Positions 41,998 to 51,140 of a DNA stretch of 64,000 nucleotides are shown piece after piece. Source of the stretch: Serratia sp. PL17 (GTDB lineage: Bacteria; Pseudomonadota; Gammaproteobacteria; Enterobacterales; Enterobacteriaceae); assembly GCF_017832355.1 (NCBI RefSeq), contig NZ_JAFIBY010000011.1:1-64000 (forward strand), given 5' to 3'. The translations under genes were made by a program, and so were the position numbers. Position 1 is the stretch's first letter; each line of letters opens with the position of its first letter. The notes below the pieces were generated by a model. It was not told where the DNA came from. It made no database searches and worked only from the letters and a program-made list of their open reading frames with translations.

Positions 41998-42588
41998 ATG
42001 TTGAGAAAAACCATCGCCATCGCCTGCCTGTTATTGAGTATCAACAGCGCCTGGGCCGATCCGCCGGATGCCGCCATCAGCGCGTCGCCTACCGCGCCGT
42101 ACCTGCTCGCCGGGGCGCCGACGTTTGATCTGACGGTGGTGGAATTCCGCGAAAAGTATAATCGCGACAACCCGAAATTACCGATCGGTGAGTTTCGCGC
42201 TATCGCAACGGCCGAAGACGACACCCCGCTGCTGACGCGCGCCGCCAGCAAGTTGAACGAAAATCTCTACGCCTCTACCGCACTGGAAAAAGGCACCGGC
42301 AAAATCAAAACGCTACAAATTACCCACCTGCCGCTGCAACAGGCCGGCGAAGAAAAAGCCGCTCGCACCATTGCTATTAGCTACATGGCCGCGCTGATGC
42401 GCCAGTTTGAAACGGCACTCACGGTGGATCAAAGCTTGGGCAAAGTGGCTACCCTGCTGGAAAAAGGCAAAGGTTCACGCTTTTACCAACAGCAGGTCGG
42501 TGCGATCCGTTATGTTGTGTCAGACAACGGCGATAAAGGGGTAACTTTCGCTGTTGAACCGGTTAAGCTGACGTTATCCGAGCCATAA
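41998..42588 (+). CDS. yiiQ: DUF1454 periplasmic protein YiiQ
   Basis: The 196-residue exported protein has a signal peptide MLRKTIAIACLLLSINSAWA and mature part aligning with E. coli YiiQ (TAPYLLAGAPTFD, ASKLNENLYASTALEKGTGKIK, RYVVSDNGDKG). Function unknown. An in-frame GTG three codons earlier (41989) is the alternative start. It is upstream of tpiA, as in E. coli. Confidence 0.9.
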   Translation: MLRKTIAIACLLLSINSAWADPPDAAISASPTAPYLLAGAPTFDLTVVEFREKYNRDNPKLPIGEFRAIATAEDDTPLLTRAASKLNENLYASTALEKGTGKIKTLQITHLPLQQAGEEKAARTIAISYMAALMRQFETALTVDQSLGKVATLLEKGKGSRFYQQQVGAIRYVVSDNGDKGVTFAVEPVKLTLSEP

Positions 42589-42657
42589 CAGCGGGCTATT
42601 TAATGACGAAAAGCAAAGCCTTCGTGCTTAATCATCTCTATACTGTTGGGCAGGTAA

Positions 42658-42674
42658 ACTGCCGGTCCGGCAGT
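42658..42674. promoter_or_regulatory. Perfect palindrome in the tpiA leader
   Basis: ACTGCCGG - T - CCGGCAGT is a perfect 8-bp inverted repeat around a single T, 41 bp before the tpiA ATG. It does not resemble a Cra site. It could be an operator; a hairpin is unlikely with a one-base loop unless inner pairs open. Confidence 0.35.
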
Positions 42675-42715
42675 GGTTATTTCGACTCTCGCGTTCCCTT
42701 GTTGGAGGAAAAAAC

Positions 42716-43483
42716 ATGCGTCATCCATTAGTTATGGGTAACTGGAAGCTCAACGGCAGCACTCACATGGTTAACGAACTGATTGCCGCTCTGCGCAATG
42801 AACTGAGCAGCGTTGACGGTTGTGGCGTTGCTATCGCACCGCCAGTCATGTACCTGGACCAAGCCAAACACGCGCTGGCTGGTAGCCGCATTGCTCTGGG
42901 CGCACAAAACGTTGACGTCAACCTGTCCGGCGCATTCACCGGTGAAGTTTCCGCTGACATGCTGAAAGATATTGGCGCGCAATACATCATCATCGGCCAC
43001 TCTGAGCGTCGCACTTACCACAAAGAAACCGATGCTGCGATCGCCGAGAAATTTGCCGTACTGAAAACTGCCGGTCTGATCCCTGTACTGTGCATCGGTG
43101 AAACTGACGCAGAAAACGAAGCGGGTAAAACCGAAGAAGTTTGCGCACGCCAGATTGACGCCGTGCTGAAAACCCAGGGCGCTGAAGCGTTCAAAGGCGC
43201 AGTTATCGCTTACGAACCTATTTGGGCTATCGGTACCGGCAAGTCTGCTACCCCAGCGCAGGCACAAGCCGTACACAAATTTATCCGTGATCACATCGCT
43301 AAACAGGACGCTGCCGTCGCTGCAGAAGTGATCATCCAGTACGGTGGTTCCGTGAACGATAAGAATGCCGCCGAGCTGTTCACCCAGCCAGACATCGATG
43401 GCGCGCTGGTTGGCGGCGCATCACTGAAAGCCGATGCTTTCGCTGTGATCGTCAAAGCCGCTGCTGCCGCTAAAAAAGCCTGA
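42716..43483 (+). CDS. tpiA: Triosephosphate isomerase TpiA
   Basis: This glycolytic enzyme interconverts dihydroxyacetone phosphate and glyceraldehyde-3-phosphate. At 255 residues it equals E. coli. The catalytic residues are visible: Lys in GNWKLNG, His in IIGHSERR, Glu in [13 protein letters not shown] strong GGAGG SD precedes the ATG. A bidirectional terminator follows. Confidence 0.98.
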   Translation: MRHPLVMGNWKLNGSTHMVNELIAALRNELSSVDGCGVAIAPPVMYLDQAKHALAGSRIALGAQNVDVNLSGAFTGEVSADMLKDIGAQYIIIGHSERRTYHKETDAAIAEKFAVLKTAGLIPVLCIGETDAENEAGKTEEVCARQIDAVLKTQGAEAFKGAVIAYEPIWAIGTGKSATPAQAQAVHKFIRDHIAKQDAAVAAEVIIQYGGSVNDKNAAELFTQPDIDGALVGGASLKADAFAVIVKAAAAAKKA

Positions 43484-43505
43484 GTTCACTCGGCTGATAA
43501 ATGAC

Positions 43506-43532
43506 AAAACCCCGGCTTGCCGGGGTTTTTTT
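43506..43532. terminator. Bidirectional terminator tpiA/sbp
   Basis: AAAACCCCGG - CTTG - CCGGGGTTTT plus extra Ts: a strong intrinsic terminator between convergent genes. The E. coli neighbour cdh is absent here. Confidence 0.93.
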
Positions 43533-43550
43533 ATTGTGGCTCATTCACGC

Positions 43551-44540
43551 TCAGCGTTTGCTGATCTCATCAAACACGCCACCCGTCGCGAAATGCACCT
43601 TCTGCGCCTGTGTCCAACCGCCAAAAGTGTCATCCACGGTGAAAAGCTTCAGTTTCGGGAATTGCTCGGCAAACTTGGCGGCCACTGACGCATCACGTGG
43701 GCGATAGTAGTTTTTCGCCGCAATAGTCTGCCCTTCCGGCGTATACAGATACTTCAGATAAGCAGTAGCCACATCGCGAGTACCACGCTTATCAACCACC
43801 TTATCTACCACAGAAACGGTTGGCTCGGCCAAAATCGATTCACTCGGGGTGATAATTTCAAATTTGTCTTTACCCAGCTCTTTTTCTGCCAACAACGCTT
43901 CATTTTCCCAAGCGATCAGCACATCACCGATTCCGCGTTCCACGAAGGTATTGGTTGAGCCACGCGCACCGGAATCCAGTACTTCAACGTTTTTATACAG
44001 GTCCTTAACGAACGCCTGTGCCTTGGCCTGATCGTTATTGTTTTGATGCAACGCATAACCCCAGGCTGCCAGGTAATTCCAGCGCGCCCCGCCGGAGGTT
44101 TTCGGGTTCGGTGTAATCACCGACACGCCTGGTTTGATCAAATCCGGCCAGTCATGAATTTGTTTTGGGTTTCCTTTGCGCACCAGAAACACAATGGTCG
44201 AGGTATAAGGTGCCGAGTTGTCTGGCAGGCGTTTGATCCACTCTTTATCGATGCGGCCTCGTTCAGCGATAGCATCCACATCGTAGGCCAACGCCAGTGT
44301 CACTACGTCGGCCTCAATGCCGTTGATCACCGACGTCGCTTGCTTACCTGAGCCGCCGTGCGACTGCCGCACCGTCACGTTATCCCCAGTCTGCTGCTGC
44401 CAATATTTGCCGAATGCGGTGTTATATTCCTGATAAAACTCACGCGTCGGGTCATATGAAACGTTCAGCAATTGGATATCTTTCGCCATGGCACCGGACG
44501 CCAGTAACATGATTGTCAGACCTACACCCCATTTACGCAT
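43551..44540 (-). CDS. sbp: Periplasmic sulfate-binding protein Sbp
   Basis: This is the ligand-binding component for the CysTWA sulfate/thiosulfate ABC transporter. At 329 residues it equals E. coli. The signal peptide [19 protein letters not shown] is cleaved before [24 protein letters not shown] and [11 protein letters not shown] line the sulfate site. The start M was chosen by signal-peptide logic; 12 upstream codons are rejected. It lies downstream of pfkA beyond a terminator. CysB control is expected from E. coli but no site was mapped. Confidence 0.97.
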   Translation of the reverse strand: MRKWGVGLTIMLLASGAMAKDIQLLNVSYDPTREFYQEYNTAFGKYWQQQTGDNVTVRQSHGGSGKQATSVINGIEADVVTLALAYDVDAIAERGRIDKEWIKRLPDNSAPYTSTIVFLVRKGNPKQIHDWPDLIKPGVSVITPNPKTSGGARWNYLAAWGYALHQNNNDQAKAQAFVKDLYKNVEVLDSGARGSTNTFVERGIGDVLIAWENEALLAEKELGKDKFEIITPSESILAEPTVSVVDKVVDKRGTRDVATAYLKYLYTPEGQTIAAKNYYRPRDASVAAKFAEQFPKLKLFTVDDTFGGWTQAQKVHFATGGVFDEISKR

Positions 44541-44675
44541 TGACTCGCTCTCCCAGGAAAATAATCGCAACCTCAATCGGTTGATTTAGCATCAGAGCCT
44601 GCCAGAAACTTTCCCACCAATTAAAGAATAAAAAATGTTGGGCTATACGATTCTGGAATATAACCGCAAAGACAT

Positions 44676-44700
44676 AAAAAAAGCCTCCGCATGCGGAGGC
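44676..44700 (-). terminator. pfkA terminator
   Basis: On the minus strand the perfect palindrome GCCTCCGCATGCGGAGGC (44683-44700) is followed by seven Ts. Confidence 0.9.
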
Positions 44701-44725
44701 TTCTATTGCCCGGATTAAGACGGGA

Positions 44726-45688
44726 TCAATACAGTTTTTTCGCTGTTTCCAGCCAGTCGCCCTTGAACGGACGCTTCATATTTTCGATCGCATCGATGAT
44801 GTCATGGTGCACCATCTTCTCGTTTTGGATACCGACGCAACGCCCGCCGTAGCCCTGCAGCAGCAGTTCGATAGCGTAAGCGCCCATGCGAGAGGCAAGA
44901 ATACGGTCGTAAGCAACGGGAGAACCACCACGCTGAATATGGCCCAGCACCGTGGCACGGGTTTCACGTTTGGTTTCCTGTTCGATATGACGAGCCAGCT
45001 CATCGATATCGCAAATGTGCTCCGTGATCGCCACGATCGCGTGTTTCTTGCCTTTGGCGATCCCGGCCTTGATTTCGCAAACCAGGTCTTCGCGGTTGAA
45101 TTCGGTTTCAGGCAACACGATAAATTCACAACCACCGGCGATGGCTGCTGCCAGGGTCAGATCGCCGCAGTAGCGGCCCATCACTTCAACGATGGAGATA
45201 CGCTGATGAGAAGACGAGGTGTCACGCAGGCGGTCAATGGCTTCCACGACGGTTTCAAGCGCGGTGAAGAAACCGATGGTGTAGTCGGTACCGGCCACGT
45301 CGTTATCGATGGTGCCTGGCAAGCCGATACAAGGGAACCCTTCTTCCGTCAGGCGTTTGGCCCCCATATAGGAACCGTCACCGCCAATAACCACCAGCGC
45401 ATCAATGCCGCGGTTTTGCAGGTTTTCAATCGCCTTGGCGCGTACGCTGTCGTCTCTGAATTCTGGGAAACGGGCTGAGCCGAGGAAGGTGCCGCCGCGA
45501 TTGATCATATCGGACACGCTGTAACGGTCCAATTGTTCCATGCGATCTTCGTACAAGCCAAGGTAGCCATCGTAAATACCAAAAACTTCCAGACCTTCCG
45601 AAAGTGCAGCACGCACAACGCCACGGATCGCAGCGTTCATACCCGGCGAATCACCGCCACTCGTCAGTACACCGATTTTCTTGATCAT
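44726..45688 (-). CDS. pfkA: 6-phosphofructokinase I PfkA
   Basis: This is the main committed glycolytic kinase, allosterically controlled by ADP and PEP. At 320 residues it equals E. coli. [18 protein letters not shown] (ATP site), [16 protein letters not shown] (catalytic Asp) and [10 protein letters not shown] are visible. The start [12 protein letters not shown] follows AGAGGT; 22 upstream codons run into the promoter and are rejected. A Cra operator overlaps the promoter. Confidence 0.98.
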   Translation of the reverse strand: MIKKIGVLTSGGDSPGMNAAIRGVVRAALSEGLEVFGIYDGYLGLYEDRMEQLDRYSVSDMINRGGTFLGSARFPEFRDDSVRAKAIENLQNRGIDALVVIGGDGSYMGAKRLTEEGFPCIGLPGTIDNDVAGTDYTIGFFTALETVVEAIDRLRDTSSSHQRISIVEVMGRYCGDLTLAAAIAGGCEFIVLPETEFNREDLVCEIKAGIAKGKKHAIVAITEHICDIDELARHIEQETKRETRATVLGHIQRGGSPVAYDRILASRMGAYAIELLLQGYGGRCVGIQNEKMVHHDIIDAIENMKRPFKGDWLETAKKLY

Positions 45689-45795
45689 GACTACCTCTGA
45701 ACTGTAGATGCAATTTCTTAAGAATTCTGTATTCGCCGATTGTCTTGGAACCACTCAGGCTACAGAAAACCAGCTTTACGGCTTTATTGCTGGAT

Positions 45796-45830
45796 ATTAT
45801 AGCAAAAACACCCAGCTGAATTGATTCAAG
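45796..45830 (-). promoter_or_regulatory. pfkA promoter -10 and Cra (FruR) operator
   Basis: GCTGAATTGATTCAAG (45815-45830) matches 13 of 16 positions of the Cra consensus GCTGAATCGATTCAGC. On the minus strand a perfect -10 TATAAT (45796-45801) lies just downstream, so Cra would cover the -35 region and repress pfkA when fructose-1-phosphate is low, as in E. coli. No good -35 hexamer is seen. Confidence 0.82.
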
Positions 45831-45919
45831 TCACGCAATATTGCGGTAAAAAACTGTCATGGCACGCTGAGCTAACGCCACTCTTTGCGCGCTATGCAAT
45901 CTCACCGTCCCTGTACTGA

Positions 45920-46822
45920 TTATAGCTCCCAACGCCCCTGCTGGCCCGCTGGCACCACAGAACAAGGATCCTGGTGGATGAGAATATCCGCCCCTGGGAA
46001 ACGATGCAGCAACGCCTGTTCTACTTGCTCGGCCAGAATATGCGCCTGCATCAGCGGCAGCCCATCGTCCATCTCCAGGTGCAACTGAATAAAACGTGTC
46101 GGGCCGGATTGGCGGGTGCGTAAATCGTGTGCGCCTTTCACCCCTGGCCAAGAGGAAACCACCTCAATAATGGCCTGGCGTTCTTCGTCCGGCAATGCCC
46201 TGTCCAGCAGCGATTGCACAGCCTCATTACCCATCCGCAGCGCGCTGTAAAGAATGTAAACGCCAATTCCCAATGCAAACAATGCATCCGCCCGTTGGAA
46301 ACCATACCAGCTTAGCGCAAGCGCGATAAGAATAGCACCATTCATCATGACATCTGACTGATAATGAAGCATATCTGCTCGCACAGCCTGGCTGCGCGTT
46401 TTTCTGACCACCCAACGCTGATAGGTGACCAGCAACAGAGTGCTAAACAACGCAACAACCGTAACCACAATACCTATGCCAGGGTCGCGCAGCGTTTCAG
46501 GTGAATAAAGATGCTGGAAGCCCGTCAGAAACAGGAACAGCGCCGAGCCAGAAATAAACATGCTTTGTGCCAGCGCGGCCAATGATTCTGCCTTGCCGTG
46601 CCCGAAGGTATGTTCTTCATCGGCCGGCTGCAGCGAATAGCGCACCACCAACAAGTTGGTCAATGACGCGGCAATATCCACCAGCGAGTCCACTAAAGCC
46701 GCTAACAGACTCACCGAACCGGTGTGGTACCAGGCAATAATTTTGATCAGCAACAGTATTGAGGCCAACGCGGTGGCAGCTAGCGCGGCAGACTTCACCA
46801 AACGCGCATATTGCGGTTCCAT
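45920..46822 (-). CDS. fieF: Ferrous-iron/zinc efflux transporter FieF (YiiP)
   Basis: This cation-diffusion-facilitator antiporter exports Zn2+/Fe2+ in exchange for protons. At 300 residues it equals E. coli. The transport-site residues appear in DSLVDIAAS (helix 2) and HYQSDVMMN (helix 5); the cytoplasmic C-terminal domain carries HDLRTRQSG and [10 protein letters not shown]. There are six membrane helices. It is divergent in function but co-oriented with cpxP and pfkA, as in E. coli. Confidence 0.96.
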   Translation of the reverse strand: MEPQYARLVKSAALAATALASILLLIKIIAWYHTGSVSLLAALVDSLVDIAASLTNLLVVRYSLQPADEEHTFGHGKAESLAALAQSMFISGSALFLFLTGFQHLYSPETLRDPGIGIVVTVVALFSTLLLVTYQRWVVRKTRSQAVRADMLHYQSDVMMNGAILIALALSWYGFQRADALFALGIGVYILYSALRMGNEAVQSLLDRALPDEERQAIIEVVSSWPGVKGAHDLRTRQSGPTRFIQLHLEMDDGLPLMQAHILAEQVEQALLHRFPGADILIHQDPCSVVPAGQQGRWEL

Positions 46823-46872
46823 AACCCATCCCGGTTGAACGTTGAGAGGGTCAATATAGCGAAATGATGGAC

Positions 46873-46899
46873 AAAAAAAACCCCGCCATCATGGCGGGG
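46873..46899 (-). terminator. cpxP/CpxQ terminator
   Basis: CCCCGCC - ATGAT - GGCGGGG (46881-46899) followed by eight Ts on the minus strand. Confidence 0.93.
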
Positions 46900-46931
46900 G
46901 AAGACAGGGATGGTGTCTATGGCAAGGAAAA
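46873..46931 (-). ncRNA. cpxQ: CpxQ small RNA (3' UTR of cpxP)
   Basis: Read on the minus strand after the cpxP stop, TTTTCCTTGCCATAGACACC, then ATCCCTGTCTTCCCCC and the terminator hairpin, matches the E. coli/Salmonella CpxQ sequence as I remember it almost base for base. Only the hairpin arms differ. CpxQ is released from cpxP mRNA by RNase E, binds Hfq and represses envelope-protein mRNAs. The 5' end is placed at the UUUUCC processing point by analogy. Confidence 0.85.
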
Positions 46932-46939
46932 ACAGGGGA

Positions 46940-47434
46940 CTACTCAGTCATACTTAACTTCTGGGCAGAAGTTTGCTGCAAACCAGAAATTTGTTGCTCC
47001 ATCTGCTGCATACGCTGCTGATGTTTCTGGTCTAAAACACTTTTTTGCTGTGGCGTCAGTAGGTTATACATTTGGTTGCGTACTCTGGCCATTTCGACCT
47101 GGCGCTTAACCTGTTGCTGAGCCATCTCTTCCGCCTGGGCATACACGGCGGCTTCATCAAATTTGTCTGCGGTTACCAGTTTATGCATGGCTTCCATTTC
47201 AGCTACATTGACACCAGGCAGATCGTGGCGCGCTTGGCGCATTAAATCGCGCATTTGCTGCCGCTGCTGTTCAGTCAGGCTAACACCGTCAAACATGTGG
47301 TGCTGGCCAGGCGCTCTGGTCATCGCGTCGTTTCCGGGAGTCGGTACAGTTTCCGATGTAGTGTCAGCAGCGAACGCAGCGGTAGAACCTATTGCCAGCA
47401 TTGATGCCATAACTAATGCGGTCACCTTACGCAT
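46940..47434 (-). CDS. cpxP: Periplasmic Cpx-system adaptor CpxP
   Basis: The 164-residue periplasmic protein inhibits the sensor CpxA and delivers misfolded pilins to DegP. The signal peptide [22 protein letters not shown] precedes a helical hairpin domain with the two LTxxQ motifs ([14 protein letters not shown] and [11 protein letters not shown]) typical of the CpxP/Spy family. RBS GAGGAG. It is divergent from cpxRA, with a perfect CpxR box between. Its 3' UTR encodes CpxQ. Confidence 0.95.
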   Translation of the reverse strand: MRKVTALVMASMLAIGSTAAFAADTTSETVPTPGNDAMTRAPGQHHMFDGVSLTEQQRQQMRDLMRQARHDLPGVNVAEMEAMHKLVTADKFDEAAVYAQAEEMAQQQVKRQVEMARVRNQMYNLLTPQQKSVLDQKHQQRMQQMEQQISGLQQTSAQKLSMTE

Positions 47435-47514
47435 TTTAACTCCTCGTGCTTTCTCACTTTGCGAATCAACGAGGAGCAGTGTACTGCTGCACCTGCAAAC
47501 ATGCGTCAGTGCAT

Positions 47515-47529
47515 GTAAAACTACGTAAA
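47515..47529. promoter_or_regulatory. CpxR box
   Basis: GTAAA-ACTAC-GTAAA is an exact match to the CpxR consensus GTAAA-N5-GTAAA, in the cpxP-cpxR divergent promoter. It explains induction of cpxP and autoregulation of cpxRA by envelope stress. Confidence 0.93.
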
Positions 47530-47583
47530 GTCATGGAATGCCAACAGTTGATGACGTATTTTGCGTCAGGAGGAAAAAATACA

Positions 47584-48282
47584 ATGAACAAAATTCTGTT
47601 AGTTGACGACGACCGCGAGTTGACCTCGCTGTTAAAAGAACTTCTTGAAATGGAAGGTTTTACTATCGTCGTAGCCTACGATGGTGAACAGGCGTTGTCG
47701 CTTCTGGACAGCTCCATTGATCTGCTGTTGCTCGACATCATGATGCCAAAGAAGAACGGTATCGATACGTTAAAAGAGTTGCGTCAGCACCACCAGACAC
47801 CCGTCATTATGCTGACCGCACGCGGCAGCGAATTGGACCGCGTGTTGGGTCTGGAACTGGGTGCCGATGACTACTTGCCAAAACCGTTTAACGATCGTGA
47901 GCTGGTCGCGCGTATTCGTGCGATTCTGCGCCGATCCAACTGGAGCGAACAGCAGCAAAATGTCGATACCGGCGCACCCACGCTGGACGTTGACGGTTTG
48001 CAGCTCAACCCAGGCCGCCAGGAAGCCAGCTTTGACGGTCAAACGCTGGATCTTACCGGCACCGAATTTACCCTGTTGTACCTGCTGGCACAGCATCTCG
48101 GCCAGGTGGTCTCTCGTGAACTGCTGAGCCAGGAAGTATTGGGCAAACGACTGACGCCTTTCGACCGCGCCATCGACATGCATATCTCCAACTTGCGACG
48201 TAAACTCCCGAACCGCAAAGATGGCCATCCGTGGTTCAAAACCTTGCGCGGACGGGGTTATTTAATGGTATCAGCAACATGA
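47584..48282 (+). CDS. cpxR: Envelope-stress response regulator CpxR
   Basis: This OmpR-family regulator has 232 residues, equal to E. coli. The receiver domain (1-120) has Asp-51 (LLLLDIMMPK), acidic pocket DDD at 8-10, and Lys in LPKPF; the C-terminal winged helix spans about 135-230 (LTGTEFTLLYLLAQH, RAIDMHISNLRRKL). The start MNKILLVDDD follows AGGAGG; the upstream extension is rejected. It overlaps cpxA by the ATGA at 48279-48282, so translation is coupled. Confidence 0.98.
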   Translation: MNKILLVDDDRELTSLLKELLEMEGFTIVVAYDGEQALSLLDSSIDLLLLDIMMPKKNGIDTLKELRQHHQTPVIMLTARGSELDRVLGLELGADDYLPKPFNDRELVARIRAILRRSNWSEQQQNVDTGAPTLDVDGLQLNPGRQEASFDGQTLDLTGTEFTLLYLLAQHLGQVVSRELLSQEVLGKRLTPFDRAIDMHISNLRRKLPNRKDGHPWFKTLRGRGYLMVSAT

Positions 48283-49652
48283 TCAACAGTTTGACGGCAC
48301 GCATCTTCGCCATTTTTTGGTTCACATTAGCTCTGGTGCTGATGTTGGTGTTGATGGTGCCCAAGCTCGACTCCCGCCAAATGACCTCGCTGCTGGACAG
48401 CGAGCAGCGGCAGGGGCTAATGCTGGAACAACATGTCGAGGCCGAGTTGCAAAACGATCCGGCCAACGATCTGATGTGGTGGCGCCGCTTATTCCGTGCC
48501 ATTGAAAAATGGGCCCCGCCTGGGCAGCGCCTCATTCTGGTTACCAGCGAAGGCCGGGTGATTGGCAACATGCAGCGCAACGAAATGCAGTTGGTGCGTA
48601 ATTTTATTGGCCAGTCTGATAATTCCGATCATCCCAAGAAGAAAAAATACGGCCGCGTTGAGCTGGTTGGTCCGTTTTCCGTTCGCGACGGTGAAGACAA
48701 TTACCAGCTGTACCTGATCCGCCCCGCCAACAGCCCGCAATCCGATTTTATCAACCTGATGTTCGACCGGCCGCTGCTGCTGCTGATCGTCACCATGTTA
48801 ATCAGCGCCCCACTACTGCTGTGGCTAGCCTGGAGCCTGGCAAAGCCGGCACGTAAACTGAAGAATGCTGCCGATGATGTTGCACGAGGCAACCTGAAAC
48901 AGCACCCAGAACTGGAGGCCGGACCGCAAGAGTTTCTGGCAACCGGTGCCAGCTTCAACCAAATGGTCAGTGCACTGGAACGGATGATGACCGCGCAGCA
49001 ACGGCTTATTTCTGACATCTCACATGAGCTGCGCACACCGCTGACCCGCCTACAGTTAGCTACCGCATTGATGCGCCGCCGCCACGGCGAAGGGCATGAG
49101 CTGGCACGTATCGAAACCGAAGCACAGCGCCTTGACTCAATGATCAACGATCTGTTGGTGCTGTCGCGCGGGCAACAGAAAAGCGAGCTGGTGCGTGAGC
49201 GGTTGCTGGCCAACGAGCTTTGGGCTGACGTACTGGATGATGCTGGTTTTGAAGCTGAACAAATGGGTAAACAGCTGGAGGTCACTTCCCCTCCCGGCCC
49301 GTGGACGCTGTTCGGCAATGCGGGTGCGCTCGACAGCGCACTGGAAAACATCGTGCGTAACGCCCTGCGCTACTCAAACACTCACATTGCGGTAGCCTTC
49401 AGTGCGGACAACCAGGGCATCACCATTGTGGTTGACGACGATGGTCCTGGTGTCAGTACGGAAGATCGCGAGCAAATATTCCGGCCATTTTATCGTACCG
49501 ACGAAGCACGCGATCGCGCATCCGGTGGGACAGGATTGGGTTTGGCGATCGTAGAAGCGGCAGTCAATCAGCACCGCGGCTGGGTGAAAGCGGAAGACAG
49601 CCCGCTCGGCGGGTTGCGACTGGTGCTGTGGTTACCGCTGCACCAACGCTGA
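48279..49652 (+). CDS. cpxA: Envelope-stress sensor kinase CpxA
   Basis: This inner-membrane histidine kinase has 457 residues, equal to E. coli. First membrane helix about 8-29, periplasmic sensor to about 163, second helix about 164-184, then HAMP, dimerisation domain with the phosphorylated His in SDISHELRTPLTR, and the HATPase part (ALENIVRNALRYS, DDDGPGVS, GTGLGLAIVE). The start MINSLTARIFAIFW overlaps the cpxR stop. A terminator lies immediately before the next gene, trmL. Confidence 0.98.
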   Translation: MINSLTARIFAIFWFTLALVLMLVLMVPKLDSRQMTSLLDSEQRQGLMLEQHVEAELQNDPANDLMWWRRLFRAIEKWAPPGQRLILVTSEGRVIGNMQRNEMQLVRNFIGQSDNSDHPKKKKYGRVELVGPFSVRDGEDNYQLYLIRPANSPQSDFINLMFDRPLLLLIVTMLISAPLLLWLAWSLAKPARKLKNAADDVARGNLKQHPELEAGPQEFLATGASFNQMVSALERMMTAQQRLISDISHELRTPLTRLQLATALMRRRHGEGHELARIETEAQRLDSMINDLLVLSRGQQKSELVRERLLANELWADVLDDAGFEAEQMGKQLEVTSPPGPWTLFGNAGALDSALENIVRNALRYSNTHIAVAFSADNQGITIVVDDDGPGVSTEDREQIFRPFYRTDEARDRASGGTGLGLAIVEAAVNQHRGWVKAEDSPLGGLRLVLWLPLHQR

Positions 49653-49689
49653 TCGACTAAGACAGCTCAGTCAGATTTTGCTATTCTGC

Positions 49690-49713
49690 GCCCCTCGTCA
49701 TGAGGGGCTTTTT
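49690..49713 (+). terminator. cpxRA terminator abutting trmL
   Basis: GCCCCTC - GTCAT - GAGGGGC then TTTTT (49709-49713). The trmL ATG begins three bases later, and the 3' arm GAGGGG is the only Shine-Dalgarno-like sequence for trmL. Confidence 0.85.
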
Positions 49714-49715
49714 AC

Positions 49716-50189
49716 ATGCTGAACATTGTTTTATTCGAACCTGAGATTCCACCTAACACGGGCAATATTATCCGCCTGTGTGCCAATACCGGCTTTCAAC
49801 TGCATCTGATAGAGCCGATGGGTTTCCCGTGGGATGATAAACGTCTGCGTCGTGCCGGGCTGGATTACCATGAATTTGCCAACATCCGACGACATGCCGA
49901 CTACGCCGCTTTTATTGCCAGCGAAAATCCTCAACGGCTGTTTGCCCTGACCACCAAAGGCACCCCGGCGCACAGCGCGGTCAGCTATCAAGCCGGCGAC
50001 TACCTGCTATTCGGCCCGGAAACCCGTGGATTGCCTGCTGATATCCTGAACGCGCTACCCGCACAACAAAAAATTCGCATTCCCATGCAAGCGCAAAGTC
50101 GCAGCATGAATTTGTCTAACGCCGTTGCGGTCGTGGTGTACGAAGCCTGGCGGCAGCTGGACTACGCAGGCGCCGTGATCAAATCTTAA
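49716..50189 (+). CDS. trmL: tRNA (cytidine/uridine-34 2'-O)-methyltransferase TrmL
   Basis: The 157-residue SPOUT methyltransferase modifies the wobble base of two tRNA-Leu isoacceptors. It has the same length as E. coli. The N-terminal [24 protein letters not shown] and the trefoil-knot SAM site [10 protein letters not shown] ... [20 protein letters not shown] are clear. In E. coli it neighbours cysE; here it follows cpxA. A candidate promoter AAGACA-N17-TATTCT (49659-49687) would start transcription inside the terminator stem. Confidence 0.95.
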   Translation: MLNIVLFEPEIPPNTGNIIRLCANTGFQLHLIEPMGFPWDDKRLRRAGLDYHEFANIRRHADYAAFIASENPQRLFALTTKGTPAHSAVSYQAGDYLLFGPETRGLPADILNALPAQQKIRIPMQAQSRSMNLSNAVAVVVYEAWRQLDYAGAVIKS

Positions 50190-50251
50190 CCAATGACAGT
50201 GTCTACTTCAGGGAGGATAATCTTTAAAGATGACTTCTCTGGGGGCACAAC

Positions 50252-51046
50252 ATGGTGTTGGTCGAGAGTATTATCACGCAAGCGCGCAAGCTCGAGAGCG
50301 CGTTGAATCAAGCGCTGCTGCGTTTACCTGACGCAACAGACCATGAGGCTCTGCACGACGTACGTATCAACCTGCGGCGTCTCAGGAGCCTGCTGAGACC
50401 ATTGCGCGGTACTCCGGGTGTTGCGCAGCTCGACGATGCCGCTGCCAAGCTGGGGAAAATCACCACGCCAATGCGCGATCTGGAAGTGCTGATTACCGAA
50501 CTGGATCAGCATCAGTTAACGTGGCAGGCCAATACGCGCAAGACCGAACTGCAAAGCCGCAAGCTCGCTTTAACATCGTTACCGCTACTTATCCGCCTCC
50601 CCACACTGCTGCATGCCTGGCTAAACATGTTCCTCATAACCAAGCATCGGCATACAAAACACCGTATAGCCCATCAGATAACCCAACAGGTAAAACAAGT
50701 GCGCCTGGCGCTTGCCGACTCGTATTACGATCGGCATAGATTACGCCTCTTGGTTAAGCACCTGCGCTATGTCGTGGATGCCTACCCCCAATTTCGCCTC
50801 ATCACGCCTGACGCTATCGCCCACCTGAAAACGGCGCAAAGCACCCTCGGCCATTGGCACGATCATGTTGTCTGGTACCAGATGGCAGAACATCAGCAAG
50901 ATCTCTGGCCGCTACTGCCACAATGGCAATCAGCCATTGTGATCGCACAGGAAAATGCAGAGGCAGCATTGCTTTTACTGTCGCAAACACTGAGTACCAC
51001 AGATAAAAAACACGCCAAATATCACAATCCCAACAAACTGGCCTGA
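50252..51046 (+). CDS. CHAD-domain protein
   Basis: The 264-residue protein is a CHAD (conserved histidine alpha-helical) domain: HDVRINLRRLRSLLRPLRG near residue 35 gives the His plus basic helix, and further basic/His helices follow (KHRHTKHRIAHQI, YDRHRLRLLVKHLRYVV, LGHWHDHVVWY). CHAD proteins bind inorganic polyphosphate; no partner enzyme (such as a CYTH triphosphatase) is fused or adjacent here. The start ATG has a GGGGG stretch upstream. Base composition is slightly more A/T-rich than its neighbours. Cellular role uncertain. Confidence 0.8.
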   Translation: MVLVESIITQARKLESALNQALLRLPDATDHEALHDVRINLRRLRSLLRPLRGTPGVAQLDDAAAKLGKITTPMRDLEVLITELDQHQLTWQANTRKTELQSRKLALTSLPLLIRLPTLLHAWLNMFLITKHRHTKHRIAHQITQQVKQVRLALADSYYDRHRLRLLVKHLRYVVDAYPQFRLITPDAIAHLKTAQSTLGHWHDHVVWYQMAEHQQDLWPLLPQWQSAIVIAQENAEAALLLLSQTLSTTDKKHAKYHNPNKLA

Positions 51047-51140
51047 AACATCGCACACACGGCGCTGAAAACATCCACTGCGCCCGAAGATAATGAACTA
51101 TGTTTTGTAAGGGTTATCGACACTCACCATAGGAAATCGT

